Assembly: GCA_034430115.1 (NCBI GenBank)
Contig: DAOUFG010000184.1
Coordinates: 26,273-90,272 of the forward strand
Source: CAIXPS01 sp034430115
GTDB lineage: Bacteria; Chloroflexota; Anaerolineae; J036; Brachytrichaceae
Length of the DNA: 64,000 nt
Reading direction: 5' to 3'
The notes under the pieces: model-generated
Told to the model about the DNA's origin: nothing
Databases searched by the model: none
The model's input: only the letters and a program-made list of their open reading frames with translations
Shown here: one piece after another, positions 41,287 through 49,419 of the stretch
How the letters are laid out: the number at the start of each line of letters is the position of its first letter
Position numbering within the stretch: the stretch's first letter is position 1
Translations under genes and position numbers: made by a program

Positions 41287-42702
41287 TCAACCGAGCGGTA
41301 ATTGCTGCTGGCCGGCGCTCTCCAGCGTTTCGTTCGCCACGCGCGCCACGTCTTGCGCGGCGGCCTGGTTGGGGTGATATTTCTTGTCCGGCCCCAGGAA
41401 CGGCTTCAGCCAGTCGATCAGGGCCAGCACCTGCGCGTCGGTCTGGTGCTCGAACTTATCGACGCCCAGCACGCGCGTCTGGACGGTGTGACGTTTGGCG
41501 TCGTCGCCGCCGCAGGCCTCGCGCAGCGCGAGGAAGGCCATCTGGCGTTGTTTCTCGCTGGCCTTCTGCCCGGCGCGCCTGGCAGCCGCTTCGGCGACCT
41601 GGCGTTTCAGGCGTTCAACCGTGACGGGCGCTTGCTCCGGTTGTGCGGGTTGTTCCGCCTCCTCGGCCGGCGCTTCGTCCTGGTCATCGTCCGCCGGCGC
41701 AACGAGCGCTTCGGCTTGCAGTTCGCCGTTGCCAGCAAGCGCCTCGCGCGTGGCTTGTGCGAGTGCGTCCGCCGCGCCCAGGAGATGATCCAGCGCGGCA
41801 CCCTTCGCGTTGACGCGGTTGGCCGCGATCAGCTTGTCCAGCGCGGCGGCTTCCGTCTCGCGCCCGGCCTGGCTAAGCTGCCCCACTGCGTTCACCGCCG
41901 TGTTGGCGGCATCCGCGTAGCGCCGGCGCGCTTCCTCGAGGCTGATCGCCGGCGCCGGGGCCGGCTGGCGCGCGGGGGCTTCCACCAGCTCGTCGTCGTC
42001 GTCGGGTTCGTCCAAGAGCGGCTCCACCGGCGCGTTCAGTTGCAGGAGCGCGTCGCGCTGCATGGCCGTGAGCTTGGCCTGCACGAAGCTCGGATCGATC
42101 TCGATGGAGAGCAACCACTTTTCGCGGCGGGCCAGCTTGTTGCCGTTGGGCGTGCTGATCTTCACCGGCTTGCGGCTGAGGATGAACGGCACGCGGAACG
42201 ACAGGTCGCCGACGATGGCCGCCGCCGCAGCCAGTTGCGCGCTGAGGTTCTTGATGTCGTGCTTCGAGGTGGTCAACGCGACCACGTAGCCGGCACGCTT
42301 CAGTTCGGGCACGATCACGAAGAGCCGGCCGGATTGTTTACAGTTGCAGGGCTTGCCCTGGGCGCGCAAACACGGGCGCGGGGTCTGATCGTAGCGCGTG
42401 CCGACGCGGGTGAGCACCTGCGTCTCGCCGTCGCAGCGGCGGATCAGGCTGGAGGCGGTGTATTCCTCCAGCCAGGCGTGGAAGTTCTCTTCGGGCGCGC
42501 GATAGGGCAACAGCACGCGGATCGCGACCGGCGCATCGCCGTAGACGGCTTTGAAATCCGCGGCGGCTTTGTCGTCCGCGTCGGTGAAACGAAAGTATTT
42601 CAGGTCGGCGCCCGGCGCGTTGCCGGCTTTGGCCGCGCCCTTGCGCAGCACGCCCACGCGCGGGAATTGGGCTTGTTGATCTGTTAAGCCTTTTATCGGC
42701 AT
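41287..42702 (-). CDS. Gp3-like, possible recombination directionality factor
   Basis: The first ~220 residues (GDAPVAIRVLLPYRAPEENF, SSLIRRCDGE, then CNCKQSGRLFVIVPEL) resemble the Gp3-like proteins, which include the recombination directionality factors of serine-integrase phages. The last 200 residues are Ala/Glu-rich and helical. A directionality factor in the same operon as the serine integrase would control excision. The family match is from memory of pattern only, so the role is tentative. Other Gp3-like proteins are annotated simply as metal-binding. Confidence 0.55.
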   Translation of the reverse strand: MPIKGLTDQQAQFPRVGVLRKGAAKAGNAPGADLKYFRFTDADDKAAADFKAVYGDAPVAIRVLLPYRAPEENFHAWLEEYTASSLIRRCDGETQVLTRVGTRYDQTPRPCLRAQGKPCNCKQSGRLFVIVPELKRAGYVVALTTSKHDIKNLSAQLAAAAAIVGDLSFRVPFILSRKPVKISTPNGNKLARREKWLLSIEIDPSFVQAKLTAMQRDALLQLNAPVEPLLDEPDDDDELVEAPARQPAPAPAISLEEARRRYADAANTAVNAVGQLSQAGRETEAAALDKLIAANRVNAKGAALDHLLGAADALAQATREALAGNGELQAEALVAPADDDQDEAPAEEAEQPAQPEQAPVTVERLKRQVAEAAARRAGQKASEKQRQMAFLALREACGGDDAKRHTVQTRVLGVDKFEHQTDAQVLALIDWLKPFLGPDKKYHPNQAAAQDVARVANETLESAGQQQLPLG

Positions 42703-42711
42703 GATTTCCTC

Positions 42712-43413
42712 CTAAATGAGACTGTCGTCGTCGGTGCGCCCAAGCATGCGGGCGCGCTCCTCGTGCGTATGCGCCGCCGGCACACGTTCGGGCGCGGGCA
42801 GCGCGTCGATTTCGCTGAGCGGCTTCAGATCGGCGCCGATGCGTGCCGCGCCGGTCATGGGCATGCGTAGCTCGGCGGCGCGGCGCATCCCGCGCTTGAT
42901 GGCGTAGTCGGCGGCCGTCATGCGGAACTTCGGCTCCAGCGCTTCGGTGGCCAGGAAGCGCCCCACCGCGACGGTCACCGTCGGGCGCGGGCATGGGCCG
43001 ATGTCCCGGATGCAGTCCTCGAACGGATAGCCGAGTTCGCGCAGATCGGCCAGGAGCTTGCGGTATTCCATCTGGGCCAGCGTGTCGCTCAGCCGGACTT
43101 CCACCGCCGTATCGGCAGGATCGAGCTGCAGCGCAAAACGTTCATGCGGGTCCACGATGTAGCGCATATCAAACCAGCACGTCGCGCCGCGCTGGTGGAT
43201 GGTTTCCTCCAGTTGCGAGACGATGGACTTCGACGCGGCGTAGGGGTAGAACAGGCCGGTGTCCGGGTCGCGCATTGGGATGATTTCGCGAAAGAGCGGG
43301 TCCAGGCCGCTGTTCTGGCCGGCGACCAGGAGCACGTGCAGCTCGTCGCCGGTGTATTCGCCGCCGTACATGGCGCGTAGCATGTCGAGCATTTTGGTTT
43401 CGTCGTATGGCAT
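42712..43413 (-). CDS. RecT/Bet-like single-strand annealing protein (tentative)
   Basis: The 233-residue protein starts with a helical segment and the pattern ELHVLLVAGQNSGLDPLFREIIPM (quoted in parts: AGQNSGLDPL, FREIIPM), as in RecT/Redbeta family proteins. YPYAASKSIV and the C-terminal AADYAIKRGMRRAAEL are compatible. It sits two bases after the previous gene in the recombination part of the phage operon, and a DUF559 nuclease lies two genes upstream. The family assignment is moderate. Confidence 0.5.
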   Translation of the reverse strand: MPYDETKMLDMLRAMYGGEYTGDELHVLLVAGQNSGLDPLFREIIPMRDPDTGLFYPYAASKSIVSQLEETIHQRGATCWFDMRYIVDPHERFALQLDPADTAVEVRLSDTLAQMEYRKLLADLRELGYPFEDCIRDIGPCPRPTVTVAVGRFLATEALEPKFRMTAADYAIKRGMRRAAELRMPMTGAARIGADLKPLSEIDALPAPERVPAAHTHEERARMLGRTDDDSLI

Positions 43414-43415
43414 CG

Positions 43416-43682
43416 CTATTCGCTCCTTCTCGGTTCCCCATACGTGAACAGGTGGTGGACTTCAGCGGCCATCGCCGCCTCGACCTCTTCCTGCCCCATC
43501 TCCGCCGGGTGGCAGAAGTCGACGATTTGCGCGCCGGCTTCGCGCAGCGCGTCCAGGTTGAGCATGCCGGCGGTCAGGCCGTCGACAAAGGCCCACCGCA
43601 TGCGCGTGCCGGCGCGGACGCGGAACAACACGCCCGAACCGTCGATCACGACGTCCTGGATGCCGGGTTGGCTGTGGCTCAT
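43416..43682 (-). CDS. small phage protein
   Basis: The start is the ATG at 43682, which forms an ATGA overlap with the DUF559 gene. A longer frame upstream is only its shadow. The 88-residue product is acidic, with no known domain (DVVIDGSGVLFRVRAGTR). Confidence 0.6.
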   Translation of the reverse strand: MSHSQPGIQDVVIDGSGVLFRVRAGTRMRWAFVDGLTAGMLNLDALREAGAQIVDFCHPAEMGQEEVEAAMAAEVHHLFTYGEPRRSE

Positions 43683-44185
43683 AGTTGTTGCTCCAGTTGG
43701 ACGAACGCCGAGCCGTCGAGAATGGCGGCTTCGGGCAGGCGGATGAGACGGTAGCCGTTGGCGGCGAGCGCCATTTCGTGCAGGGCGTCGCGGCCGGCGC
43801 GGTCTTGGCCGTGCAACGGGTCGTTGGCGTGCCAGATGGCGCCGTCGCACTCCAGCACCGTGGTGCCGTCGTCGAGTAGAAAATCGACGTACACGCCGGC
43901 GACGCTGGCTTCGCGTCGATAGGCGACGTGGTGGGCGTCGAGCCAGGCCGCGACGCGCCGTTCTATTTCGGTGGGATGCTCGCGGCGATATTCGGCCAGG
44001 TGCTCCAGCGCCTTATCTTTACCGTGCTTGCGCACGAGCGCCGCAAATCCCTTACGCCCGCGCGCGGCGAGCGACTCGTGCGATTGCTGCGCGCGAGCGG
44101 CCACCTGATATGCCGAGTTGAACGCTTTCGCCCTGGCCCTTCCGGCGGCGCGGCGTTGCTCGAGTTGCGCTTGGCTGAGCGTCAT
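43679..44185 (-). CDS. DUF559/Vsr-like endonuclease
   Basis: The C-terminal ~100 residues are a DUF559-type PD-(D/E)XK nuclease: ERRVAAWLDAHHVAYRREAS, then VYVDFLLDDGTTVLECDG with the D and E-x-D motif, and GYRLIRLPEAAI. The N-terminal 60 residues are basic and helical. Such enzymes resemble very-short-patch repair nucleases. In a phage early operon it could act in recombination or host DNA processing. Confidence 0.75.
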   Translation of the reverse strand: MTLSQAQLEQRRAAGRARAKAFNSAYQVAARAQQSHESLAARGRKGFAALVRKHGKDKALEHLAEYRREHPTEIERRVAAWLDAHHVAYRREASVAGVYVDFLLDDGTTVLECDGAIWHANDPLHGQDRAGRDALHEMALAANGYRLIRLPEAAILDGSAFVQLEQQL

Positions 44186-44186
44186 C

Positions 44187-44324
44187 TCACACTCCCGCCA
44201 TGCAGATCACCGCGATCACGCCGATCAGCAGCACGAGCGCGACGAGCAAGACGACCTTGCCGGCGGCGCGCGACGAACGGCGCGCCAGGCGCGCTTCGCG
44301 ATAGCCCCAACGGTAATTGTTCAT
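44187..44324 (-). CDS. 45-residue single-span membrane protein
   Basis: Its ATG overlaps the stop of the preceding small gene (ATGA), and GAAGGAG lies ten bases upstream. The product begins MNNYRWGYREARLARRSS and ends with one membrane helix (VVLLVALVLLIGVIAVIC), so the basic end is probably cytoplasmic. Only one base separates it from the nuclease gene. Confidence 0.6.
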   Translation of the reverse strand: MNNYRWGYREARLARRSSRAAGKVVLLVALVLLIGVIAVICMAGV

Positions 44325-44425
44325 CGGCCCACGCTCCTTCCAATCACATACAACACGCCCACTACCAGGGCCAGGAATAGGACCAACACGGCGGCGATGA
44401 CGATGCCGGCGAGTGGGATGTTCAT
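44321..44425 (-). CDS. 34-residue single-span membrane protein
   Basis: It is tied by ATGA overlaps to the genes on both sides. The product is almost only a membrane helix (IVIAAVLVLFLALVVGVLYV) with a short basic end. Such tiny proteins are easily missed. Function unknown. Confidence 0.55.
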   Translation of the reverse strand: MNIPLAGIVIAAVLVLFLALVVGVLYVIGRSVGR

Positions 44426-44736
44426 ATGAGCACCCCCATCTGACGCGCTACCGCGTTCACGGCCTTGACGTGTTCGTGCTCCGGCGAGCCATTCAGCACT
44501 TTGACGGTCTGTAGCGGCTGATCGGGCAGGAAGTGATCGAAAGTCAACCATTGGCCGCGCCGGCGGATGTAGTAGTACCATTCGGGGTCTGGCCAGCCTT
44601 CGGCTGTGGCGGTGCGCGCCTGGGCCGTAGCTGCGGCTGCCATTGCGTGCAGCGCCTCTTGCTCGCGAAGGTACGCGATGCGCGATGGGCTATATGCGCC
44701 CATCTGGTCCCAATGCCTGCGGTAATTCTTCCCCAT
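44422..44736 (-). CDS. first gene of the leftward phage operon, unknown function
   Basis: A GAGGAGG site lies eight bases before the ATG. The 104-residue soluble protein starts MGKNYRRHWDQMG and has a Trp/Tyr-rich middle (EWYYYIRRRGQWL). It is transcribed directly from the repressor-controlled leftward promoter. Confidence 0.65.
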   Translation of the reverse strand: MGKNYRRHWDQMGAYSPSRIAYLREQEALHAMAAAATAQARTATAEGWPDPEWYYYIRRRGQWLTFDHFLPDQPLQTVKVLNGSPEHEHVKAVNAVARQMGVLI

Positions 44737-44800
44737 ACAAATGCCTCCTCAAAGTGAGCGCGCCCCTGCTAGTCCAGATACGCGCCTTTTTCTTGTGAAA

Positions 44801-44835
44801 ACTTTAGCATAGCATTAGCTAATTGTCAATGGCTA
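44801..44835 (-). promoter_or_regulatory. leftward promoter-operator of the phage-like element
   Basis: Read on the minus strand, TTGACA (44829-44824) is followed after 17 bases by TAAAGT (44806-44801). The 31 bases 44835-44805 match 49355-49385 on the plus strand at 28 positions. A perfect palindrome ATTAGCTAAT (44814-44823) lies in the spacer, a fit for repressor binding. The repressor gene starts at 44840, so its own promoter must overlap this site. Confidence 0.7.
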
Positions 44836-44839
44836 ACCT

Positions 44840-45310
44840 GTGGATAGCCACAGAATTATGGTGGGCAGTTATACTTTCAAAGTGACTAGCACTCGTGACC
44901 CCGACAATACATTCGTCAAATGGCTTCAGGATCAGCTTAATGAGCATGATTGGACGCCACAGGTACTAGCTGCTAAAGCTGGAGTGGCTCAAGCGACCCT
45001 ATCAAATGTCATTAATCGCAAACGCGCCGCGGGTCCCGAGCTTCTGCGAGCAATAGCCAAAGCATTAGATAAGTCACAAGTAGAAGTTTTCAAAATAGCT
45101 GGCTTGATCGATGAGGAACTGCTAGACGATGAAGAAGCCCTACAGGAAACTCGCCGCTTACTCGCCAAAATTGATGACGACGACGAACTCGAAAGAACCC
45201 TGGACGTCATCGAGGTCATCGCGCGCGAAGCTGCGAATCGTCAAAAACGCATTCAGAAAACTCAACCTAAGCATGCGGCAAAGCCGAATCTTGCGCATGA
45301 TGAGCCGTAG
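44840..45310 (+). CDS. XRE-family phage repressor
   Basis: The HTH_3 domain spans ~24-80, with TPQVLAAKAGVAQATLSNVI as the helix-turn-helix (39-58). The C-terminal third is acidic, then basic, and has no peptidase motif, so it is not a self-cleaving LexA/CI type. The GTG start at 44840 is used. The ATG at 44858 is an alternative with no better ribosome site. Its position next to the operator-bearing leftward promoter marks it as the lysogeny repressor of element 3. Confidence 0.8.
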   Translation: MDSHRIMVGSYTFKVTSTRDPDNTFVKWLQDQLNEHDWTPQVLAAKAGVAQATLSNVINRKRAAGPELLRAIAKALDKSQVEVFKIAGLIDEELLDDEEALQETRRLLAKIDDDDELERTLDVIEVIAREAANRQKRIQKTQPKHAAKPNLAHDEP

Positions 45311-45413
45311 CGGAATTGCACCATTAATTCCCTACATTTTGGAAGGCTATCCATTCCAAATAGATGACGCTGGTCGGCTGTGGGTGTACGGCCCAAATGT
45401 GATCATTGAGTAA
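45297..45413 (+). CDS. possible 38-residue protein after the repressor
   Basis: ATGATG at 45297 opens a short frame overlapping the repressor stop. The product (GIAPLIPYILEGYPFQID ...) has protein-like composition. No family and no ribosome site beyond the coupled context. Confidence 0.4.
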   Translation: MMSRSGIAPLIPYILEGYPFQIDDAGRLWVYGPNVIIE

Positions 45414-45464
45414 CCCACACCAAGTTCGCCTGGTTTAGCACAGCATTGATACACGGGGGTGTAA

Positions 45465-46241
45465 ATGCAGTTCATCAAGAATACCTGGCGCAAGAGCACC
45501 ACAAAGGGCAAGGTGTTGATTAGCACCGGTGGATTGTTCGTTACGCTATGCCTGTGCAGCGCGCTTGCAAATGCCATCACTCCGCGCTCTGCCGCCACGC
45601 CGACCGCAACTGCGGTTGCCTCTATTAGCGATAAGAGCGTCGCCATCCAGGTGACGGTCTTCAGCACGGAGCCCGCGCAAGCCACACAGACGGTTGCGAG
45701 CGTTGCGCCGGCGACCGAAGCTCCTACAGCTCAGCCAGAAGCGCCCACTGAAGCCCCGGCGGCCACTGATGCGCCGGTAGCGACGGCGTCGCAACCGTCG
45801 TTGACCGTGAAGGAAGGCAACGACGCCATCAACGTGCGCAGCGGCCCCGACACAAGTTACGACCAGATCGGCCAACTACAGAAGGGCCAAACTGCTCCGA
45901 TCACTGGCAAGAATGCGGATGCCACCTGGTGGCAGATCAACTTGAACGAGCAGCCGGGGTGGGTGTTCGGCGAATTGGTCACACTCAGCGGTGATCTCAC
46001 GAACATTATTGTTGCATCTGCGCCAGCAGCGCCAGTTGTGGAAGAGGCAACTGCGGCCGAACAATCCATCGCCCCGCCGGCACAAAGCACTCAGGACTTT
46101 GACCGCGATCATAATGGCAGCGTAACTTGCGACGACTTCGATACCCAAGCTCAGGCGAAAGTTGCATTAGCTGCCGGTTATTCAAAGCTGGATGGTAGTG
46201 ATCATGATGGTAATCCCTGTGAAGACTTGCCTGTGAAATGA
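45465..46241 (+). CDS. exported SH3-excalibur protein
   Basis: A membrane anchor at ~18-38 (KVLISTGGLFVTLCLCSALA) is followed by a Pro/Thr/Ala-rich linker, an SH3_3 domain (~112-178; INVRSGPDTSYDQIGQLQKG, WWQINL, GWVFGELV) and a C-terminal excalibur calcium-binding motif (DRDHNGSVTCDDFD ... DGSDHDGNPCEDLP, ~213-256). It should sit outside the cell, bound to wall or matrix. It lies in the immunity region of the phage-like element and could alter the surface of a lysogen. Confidence 0.8.
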   Translation: MQFIKNTWRKSTTKGKVLISTGGLFVTLCLCSALANAITPRSAATPTATAVASISDKSVAIQVTVFSTEPAQATQTVASVAPATEAPTAQPEAPTEAPAATDAPVATASQPSLTVKEGNDAINVRSGPDTSYDQIGQLQKGQTAPITGKNADATWWQINLNEQPGWVFGELVTLSGDLTNIIVASAPAAPVVEEATAAEQSIAPPAQSTQDFDRDHNGSVTCDDFDTQAQAKVALAAGYSKLDGSDHDGNPCEDLPVK

Positions 46242-46459
46242 TGACCTGACAATGATAGCCACAATGCTTGTGTAGTATTAAACACTTACCCGTCAAACAT
46301 GCTCGTCCTTTAGTGGATGAAGTCGAGCCTTCGAAGTTGGCATACTGAACACTACACTAATATCGCAGCAGTGAGAACCAAAGGTGAAGGTAGTGGGGGA
46401 AAAGAATCGTTTGCCACTTGTACTACAAGCCTGACTTTGGGGAAGGAACATGATGATTT

Positions 46460-47734
46460 ATGCCTGATACTGTTGAACCTAGACATGTGCCAACGAAAAT
46501 AAAACACACTATTCTGCGCGAATATCTCAAAAGGTGGGGTGGGATCATATTAACTGGCATGAAGCATGCTCAGGATAGGAATCCCCAGAAAACACTAGGT
46601 ATCCATCTTGTCTATGTGGATTGCTTCAGTTCATTCGGCTGGTACGATGGTGAAATTGAGGAAGTGGAACGCGGTCTTACGAAGTCATTTGTCGCAGGGT
46701 CTCCACTCATCGGCATTGAAACACTTGAGGGCCTTCGCCCTAAGGCTCGAACCTATGGCGTCAACCTTACGATCAACTATATTTGCGTGGAATCGAGCAG
46801 GAACCGATATAACGAACTAGTAGAAACGCTTCATCGTAAAGGCTACACAAACACCATTTATGATGTGAGTGCACTTGGAACACTTACTGATGGCGGCATA
46901 GCAGCCTTCCATGCCAATGCAATAGACATGCGGAGTGACTTAATCAATTACACCAACAAGAGATACACGAAGGCCTTCTACTTCCTTGATCCTTATGGGC
47001 CAATTCCACTGGACTTTGTGGGGCAAGTTATACAGCAACCAACCAACGACACGATGATTTATATGCCGTATGCTGCACTTATTCGAAGGAGAGGGGTTGC
47101 ATCTAAAGCGACAAAAACGCCTCAAGAACAGAAGCAGCTTGGACATTATGACAAGATGTTTGGTAATGATAGTTGGCGGGTTCTTGTAGAAGCACTGGAA
47201 TCAGATATCCCAGAAGATGAGTTTGATCAAAAGGAGATTGATCTTGCCAACCTGTATAAGTACCGGCTCAAGTCCCAGGATAGCTCAGTTGTCGTTAAAT
47301 CAATTCCTCTTCGGGTTGAGGACAGAGAACGAGTTCTATATCACTTGTATCTGACAACTCACAACGTGGACGGCGCATTAGCTATGAATCAGGTAATAGC
47401 CGATGCAGGTTACCAGGAAAATGTCTTGCGGTGGAAGCTTGCTGATGCGAAAAAGGCTAAACCCGGTCAGCTAACTATGTTTAGTGCGGACGATGTAGCT
47501 CCAACAGAACCGCCCCCCTCTAGAGATACCCCCGAACAAATTGCGGACCAGATTTATCGGAACAATAGGAATAGCACACTTACATTTAGGGATATTTGCG
47601 AGAGCCTAGTAGATGAACCATATTTCCGAACAGAGATAGAGGCCGCCCTCAAAAGACTGAAATCCTCTACTCCTCCGCGCGCCTCGTTTGATGCTAGTAG
47701 ATTCAGAAATGACACCGAGATCGTCTTTTCTTGA
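46460..47734 (+). CDS. three-Cys-motif partner protein TcmP
   Basis: The protein matches TcmP, the usual neighbour of three-Cys (Gp37/Gp68) proteins: KIKHTILREYLKRWGGIIL, VYVDCFSSFGWYDG with SPLIGIETL, NYICVESSRNRY, and FYFLDPYGPIPLDF in the middle. The last region resembles a Rossmann-like methyltransferase fold. The C-terminal ~100 residues form a winged helix. The pair occurs in phages and near defence genes, and its reaction is unknown. This gene and the next are clearly more AT-rich than the phage core, so they look like a moron. Confidence 0.8.
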   Translation: MPDTVEPRHVPTKIKHTILREYLKRWGGIILTGMKHAQDRNPQKTLGIHLVYVDCFSSFGWYDGEIEEVERGLTKSFVAGSPLIGIETLEGLRPKARTYGVNLTINYICVESSRNRYNELVETLHRKGYTNTIYDVSALGTLTDGGIAAFHANAIDMRSDLINYTNKRYTKAFYFLDPYGPIPLDFVGQVIQQPTNDTMIYMPYAALIRRRGVASKATKTPQEQKQLGHYDKMFGNDSWRVLVEALESDIPEDEFDQKEIDLANLYKYRLKSQDSSVVVKSIPLRVEDRERVLYHLYLTTHNVDGALAMNQVIADAGYQENVLRWKLADAKKAKPGQLTMFSADDVAPTEPPPSRDTPEQIADQIYRNNRNSTLTFRDICESLVDEPYFRTEIEAALKRLKSSTPPRASFDASRFRNDTEIVFS

Positions 47735-47836
47735 TTGACAATCATTGTCAAAAAGCTGGGGTTCAAGAGTATTATTAGTGAGGTTATTCAATTGTGTGCT
47801 GTCTTTTCTTATTATGGATAACTTGAGGAGTGTTAT

Positions 47837-48565
47837 ATGGCTCAGAACTCTGACATTGAGTGGACTGAGGCAACATGGAACCCTTTAACTGGCTGCACAA
47901 AAATAAGCCCTGGATGCAAGCATTGTTACGCTGAGCGTATGGCTTTGCGCCTAAAGGCAATGGGGCAGCCGCACTACCAAAATGGTTTTAGGTTGACTCT
48001 ACATGAAGATACGCTTAGCTTGCCTTTAAGCTGGACAAAACCCCGGAAGATATTTGTCAACTCGATGAGCGATCTGTTCCATAAAGATGTCCCCACGGAC
48101 TTTATTATGCGTACATTCGAGGTGATGGGTAAAGCTTCTTGGCATCAGTTTCAAGTGCTGACGAAGCGTGCGGATCGATTGGCACGGCTCAGTGAACAAT
48201 TACCCTGGGCACCTAACATATGGATGGGTGTTAGCGTTGAGAATAAAGATTATCTTTCACGTATAGATGACCTCAGATCAACGGGAGCCAGTGTTAAATT
48301 CCTTTCACTTGAGCCACTGTTGGGACCACTAAATGACTTGAATTTACAGGGAATACAGTGGGTTATCGTAGGTGGAGAATCAGGCCCTGATGCCCGTCCT
48401 ATGGATCCTAAATGGGTAACAGACATACGGGATCAATGCTTACAAGCCGGTGTGGCATTCTTCTTCAAGCAATGGGGAGGAGTGCAAAAGAAAAAGCTGG
48501 GACGTGAACTTGAGGGTAGAACGTGGAATGAAATGCCGATGTTCACGGTAGCTGCTGCTATGTGA
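47837..48565 (+). CDS. Gp37/Gp68 three-Cys-motif protein (DUF5131)
   Basis: The N-terminus IEWTEATWNPLTGCTK carries C20, with C27 and C30 following (SPGCKHCYAERM), a C-x6-C-x2-C cluster like a radical-SAM iron-sulfur site. RIFVNSMSDLFHKDVP-like (KIFVNSMSDLFH), QVLTKRADRL, WMGVSVENKDY, FLSLEPLLGP and IVGGESGPDARP are the known conserved blocks. The family is called phage Gp37/Gp68. A radical-SAM-type role is likely but the substrate is not known. The ATG is preceded by GAGGAGTG. Confidence 0.88.
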   Translation: MAQNSDIEWTEATWNPLTGCTKISPGCKHCYAERMALRLKAMGQPHYQNGFRLTLHEDTLSLPLSWTKPRKIFVNSMSDLFHKDVPTDFIMRTFEVMGKASWHQFQVLTKRADRLARLSEQLPWAPNIWMGVSVENKDYLSRIDDLRSTGASVKFLSLEPLLGPLNDLNLQGIQWVIVGGESGPDARPMDPKWVTDIRDQCLQAGVAFFFKQWGGVQKKKLGRELEGRTWNEMPMFTVAAAM

Positions 48566-48603
48566 TAAGTCCCTATTCGTTGCTGGACTCCCTCTTTCAG
48601 CAA

Positions 48604-48630
48604 AAGCCGCCTTCGGGCGGCATTTTTATT
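48604..48630 (+). terminator. intrinsic terminator of the TcmP/Gp37-Gp68 unit
   Basis: GCCGCC, a TTCG loop and GGCGGC (48606-48621) with flanking A and T runs form a textbook terminator 40 bases after the gene. Confidence 0.85.
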
Positions 48631-48758
48631 GCCCCGGCAATTCCTCGTGAGCATGGGTTGCGCTAACGATACACGTCGTGCCGATGTCCGACGTGGATGC
48701 CGTGACGGTCACGATTGTCCGTATGGGCCCTGTCGCGCAGTCCACCGCATTTGCCAAG

Positions 48759-49043
48759 CTATCCAAACAGGTCTGCGTGGGTACCTGTGCCGACAAGAAA
48801 GATGGCTGGTTTGTCGTCTAGGGTTCCCAGCCGATAAACCAGCAACCAATCCGGCTCGATATGGCACTCGCGGAAGTCGGCAAGATGGCCGGTCAGTTGG
48901 TGATCACGGTGGCGTGGCTGAAGTGGCTCATCGCTGGCCAGACGTTGGATGATTGCCTGTAGTTTGGTCAGATCTTTACCGCGCTTGCCCATCAAGCGCA
49001 GTTGCTTCTCGAACTGGTTGGTAGTCTTGATGAGACGTGCCAT
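48759..49043 (-). CDS. RelE/YafQ-like mRNA-interferase toxin
   Basis: A 94-residue protein with the RelE/YafQ pattern: FEKQLRLMGKRGKDLTKLQ, then DHQLTGHLADFRECHIEPDWLLVYRLG and a C-terminal VGTGTHADLF. The conserved DWLLVY strand and His/Asp residues fit the YafQ branch, which cleaves mRNA on the ribosome. It overlaps the antitoxin gene by one base. Confidence 0.85.
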   Translation of the reverse strand: MARLIKTTNQFEKQLRLMGKRGKDLTKLQAIIQRLASDEPLQPRHRDHQLTGHLADFRECHIEPDWLLVYRLGTLDDKPAIFLVGTGTHADLFG

Positions 49044-49306
49044 CAGGCCTCGGGCGCGTTGATCTTGGTGAATAGCTCGTCGACCGACTCATACGTGTTC
49101 AGGTTGCGCCCAGTGCGTACATCCTCAATCGCCTGGCGCAAATCATCGTTCGGCACGTCCTCGCGAGATTGCAGCTCCAGCAGGTATTCGTAGACTTCCG
49201 GCAACAGGTTCGCCGGAACATCCTTCAAGGCCGCTTCCACTTGGGCGAATGTGACCGAGGACAGTATAGGACCCGTTTCTGTTCGTGGTTCCATAGCTGA
49301 AATCAT
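49043..49306 (-). CDS. antitoxin of the RelE-like pair
   Basis: An 87-residue acidic protein (AQVEAALKDVPANLLPEVYEYL, DDLRQAIEDVRTGRNL) of the type that pairs with RelE/YafQ toxins. GGAG lies before the ATG at 49306. The pair reads leftward, away from the rightward phage promoter, and closes the immunity region. Confidence 0.75.
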   Translation of the reverse strand: MISAMEPRTETGPILSSVTFAQVEAALKDVPANLLPEVYEYLLELQSREDVPNDDLRQAIEDVRTGRNLNTYESVDELFTKINAPEA

Positions 49307-49354
49307 AACACTGCTCCAGTCTACCTTCAGGCGGCTTTTTTGTTACTCTGTAAA

Positions 49355-49389
49355 TAGCCATTGACAATTAGCAAATGAAATGCTAGGCT
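49355..49389 (+). promoter_or_regulatory. rightward promoter-operator of the phage-like element
   Basis: TTGACA (49361-49366), 17 bases, TAGGCT (49384-49389). The 31 bases 49355-49385 match the leftward promoter region at 28 positions, including TAGCCATTGACAATTAGC without a mismatch. The shared part covers -35, spacer and operator, so the same repressor should bind both. Confidence 0.7.
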
Positions 49390-49419
49390 TGTCTGTAGCT
49401 ATATTGCGAGGTGACAAAA

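Noticed and set aside
41302..42687. 461-codon plus-strand frame opposite the Gp3-like gene
   Set aside because: It is an Arg-rich composition shadow with no domain. The minus-strand gene has the operon context and start overlaps.
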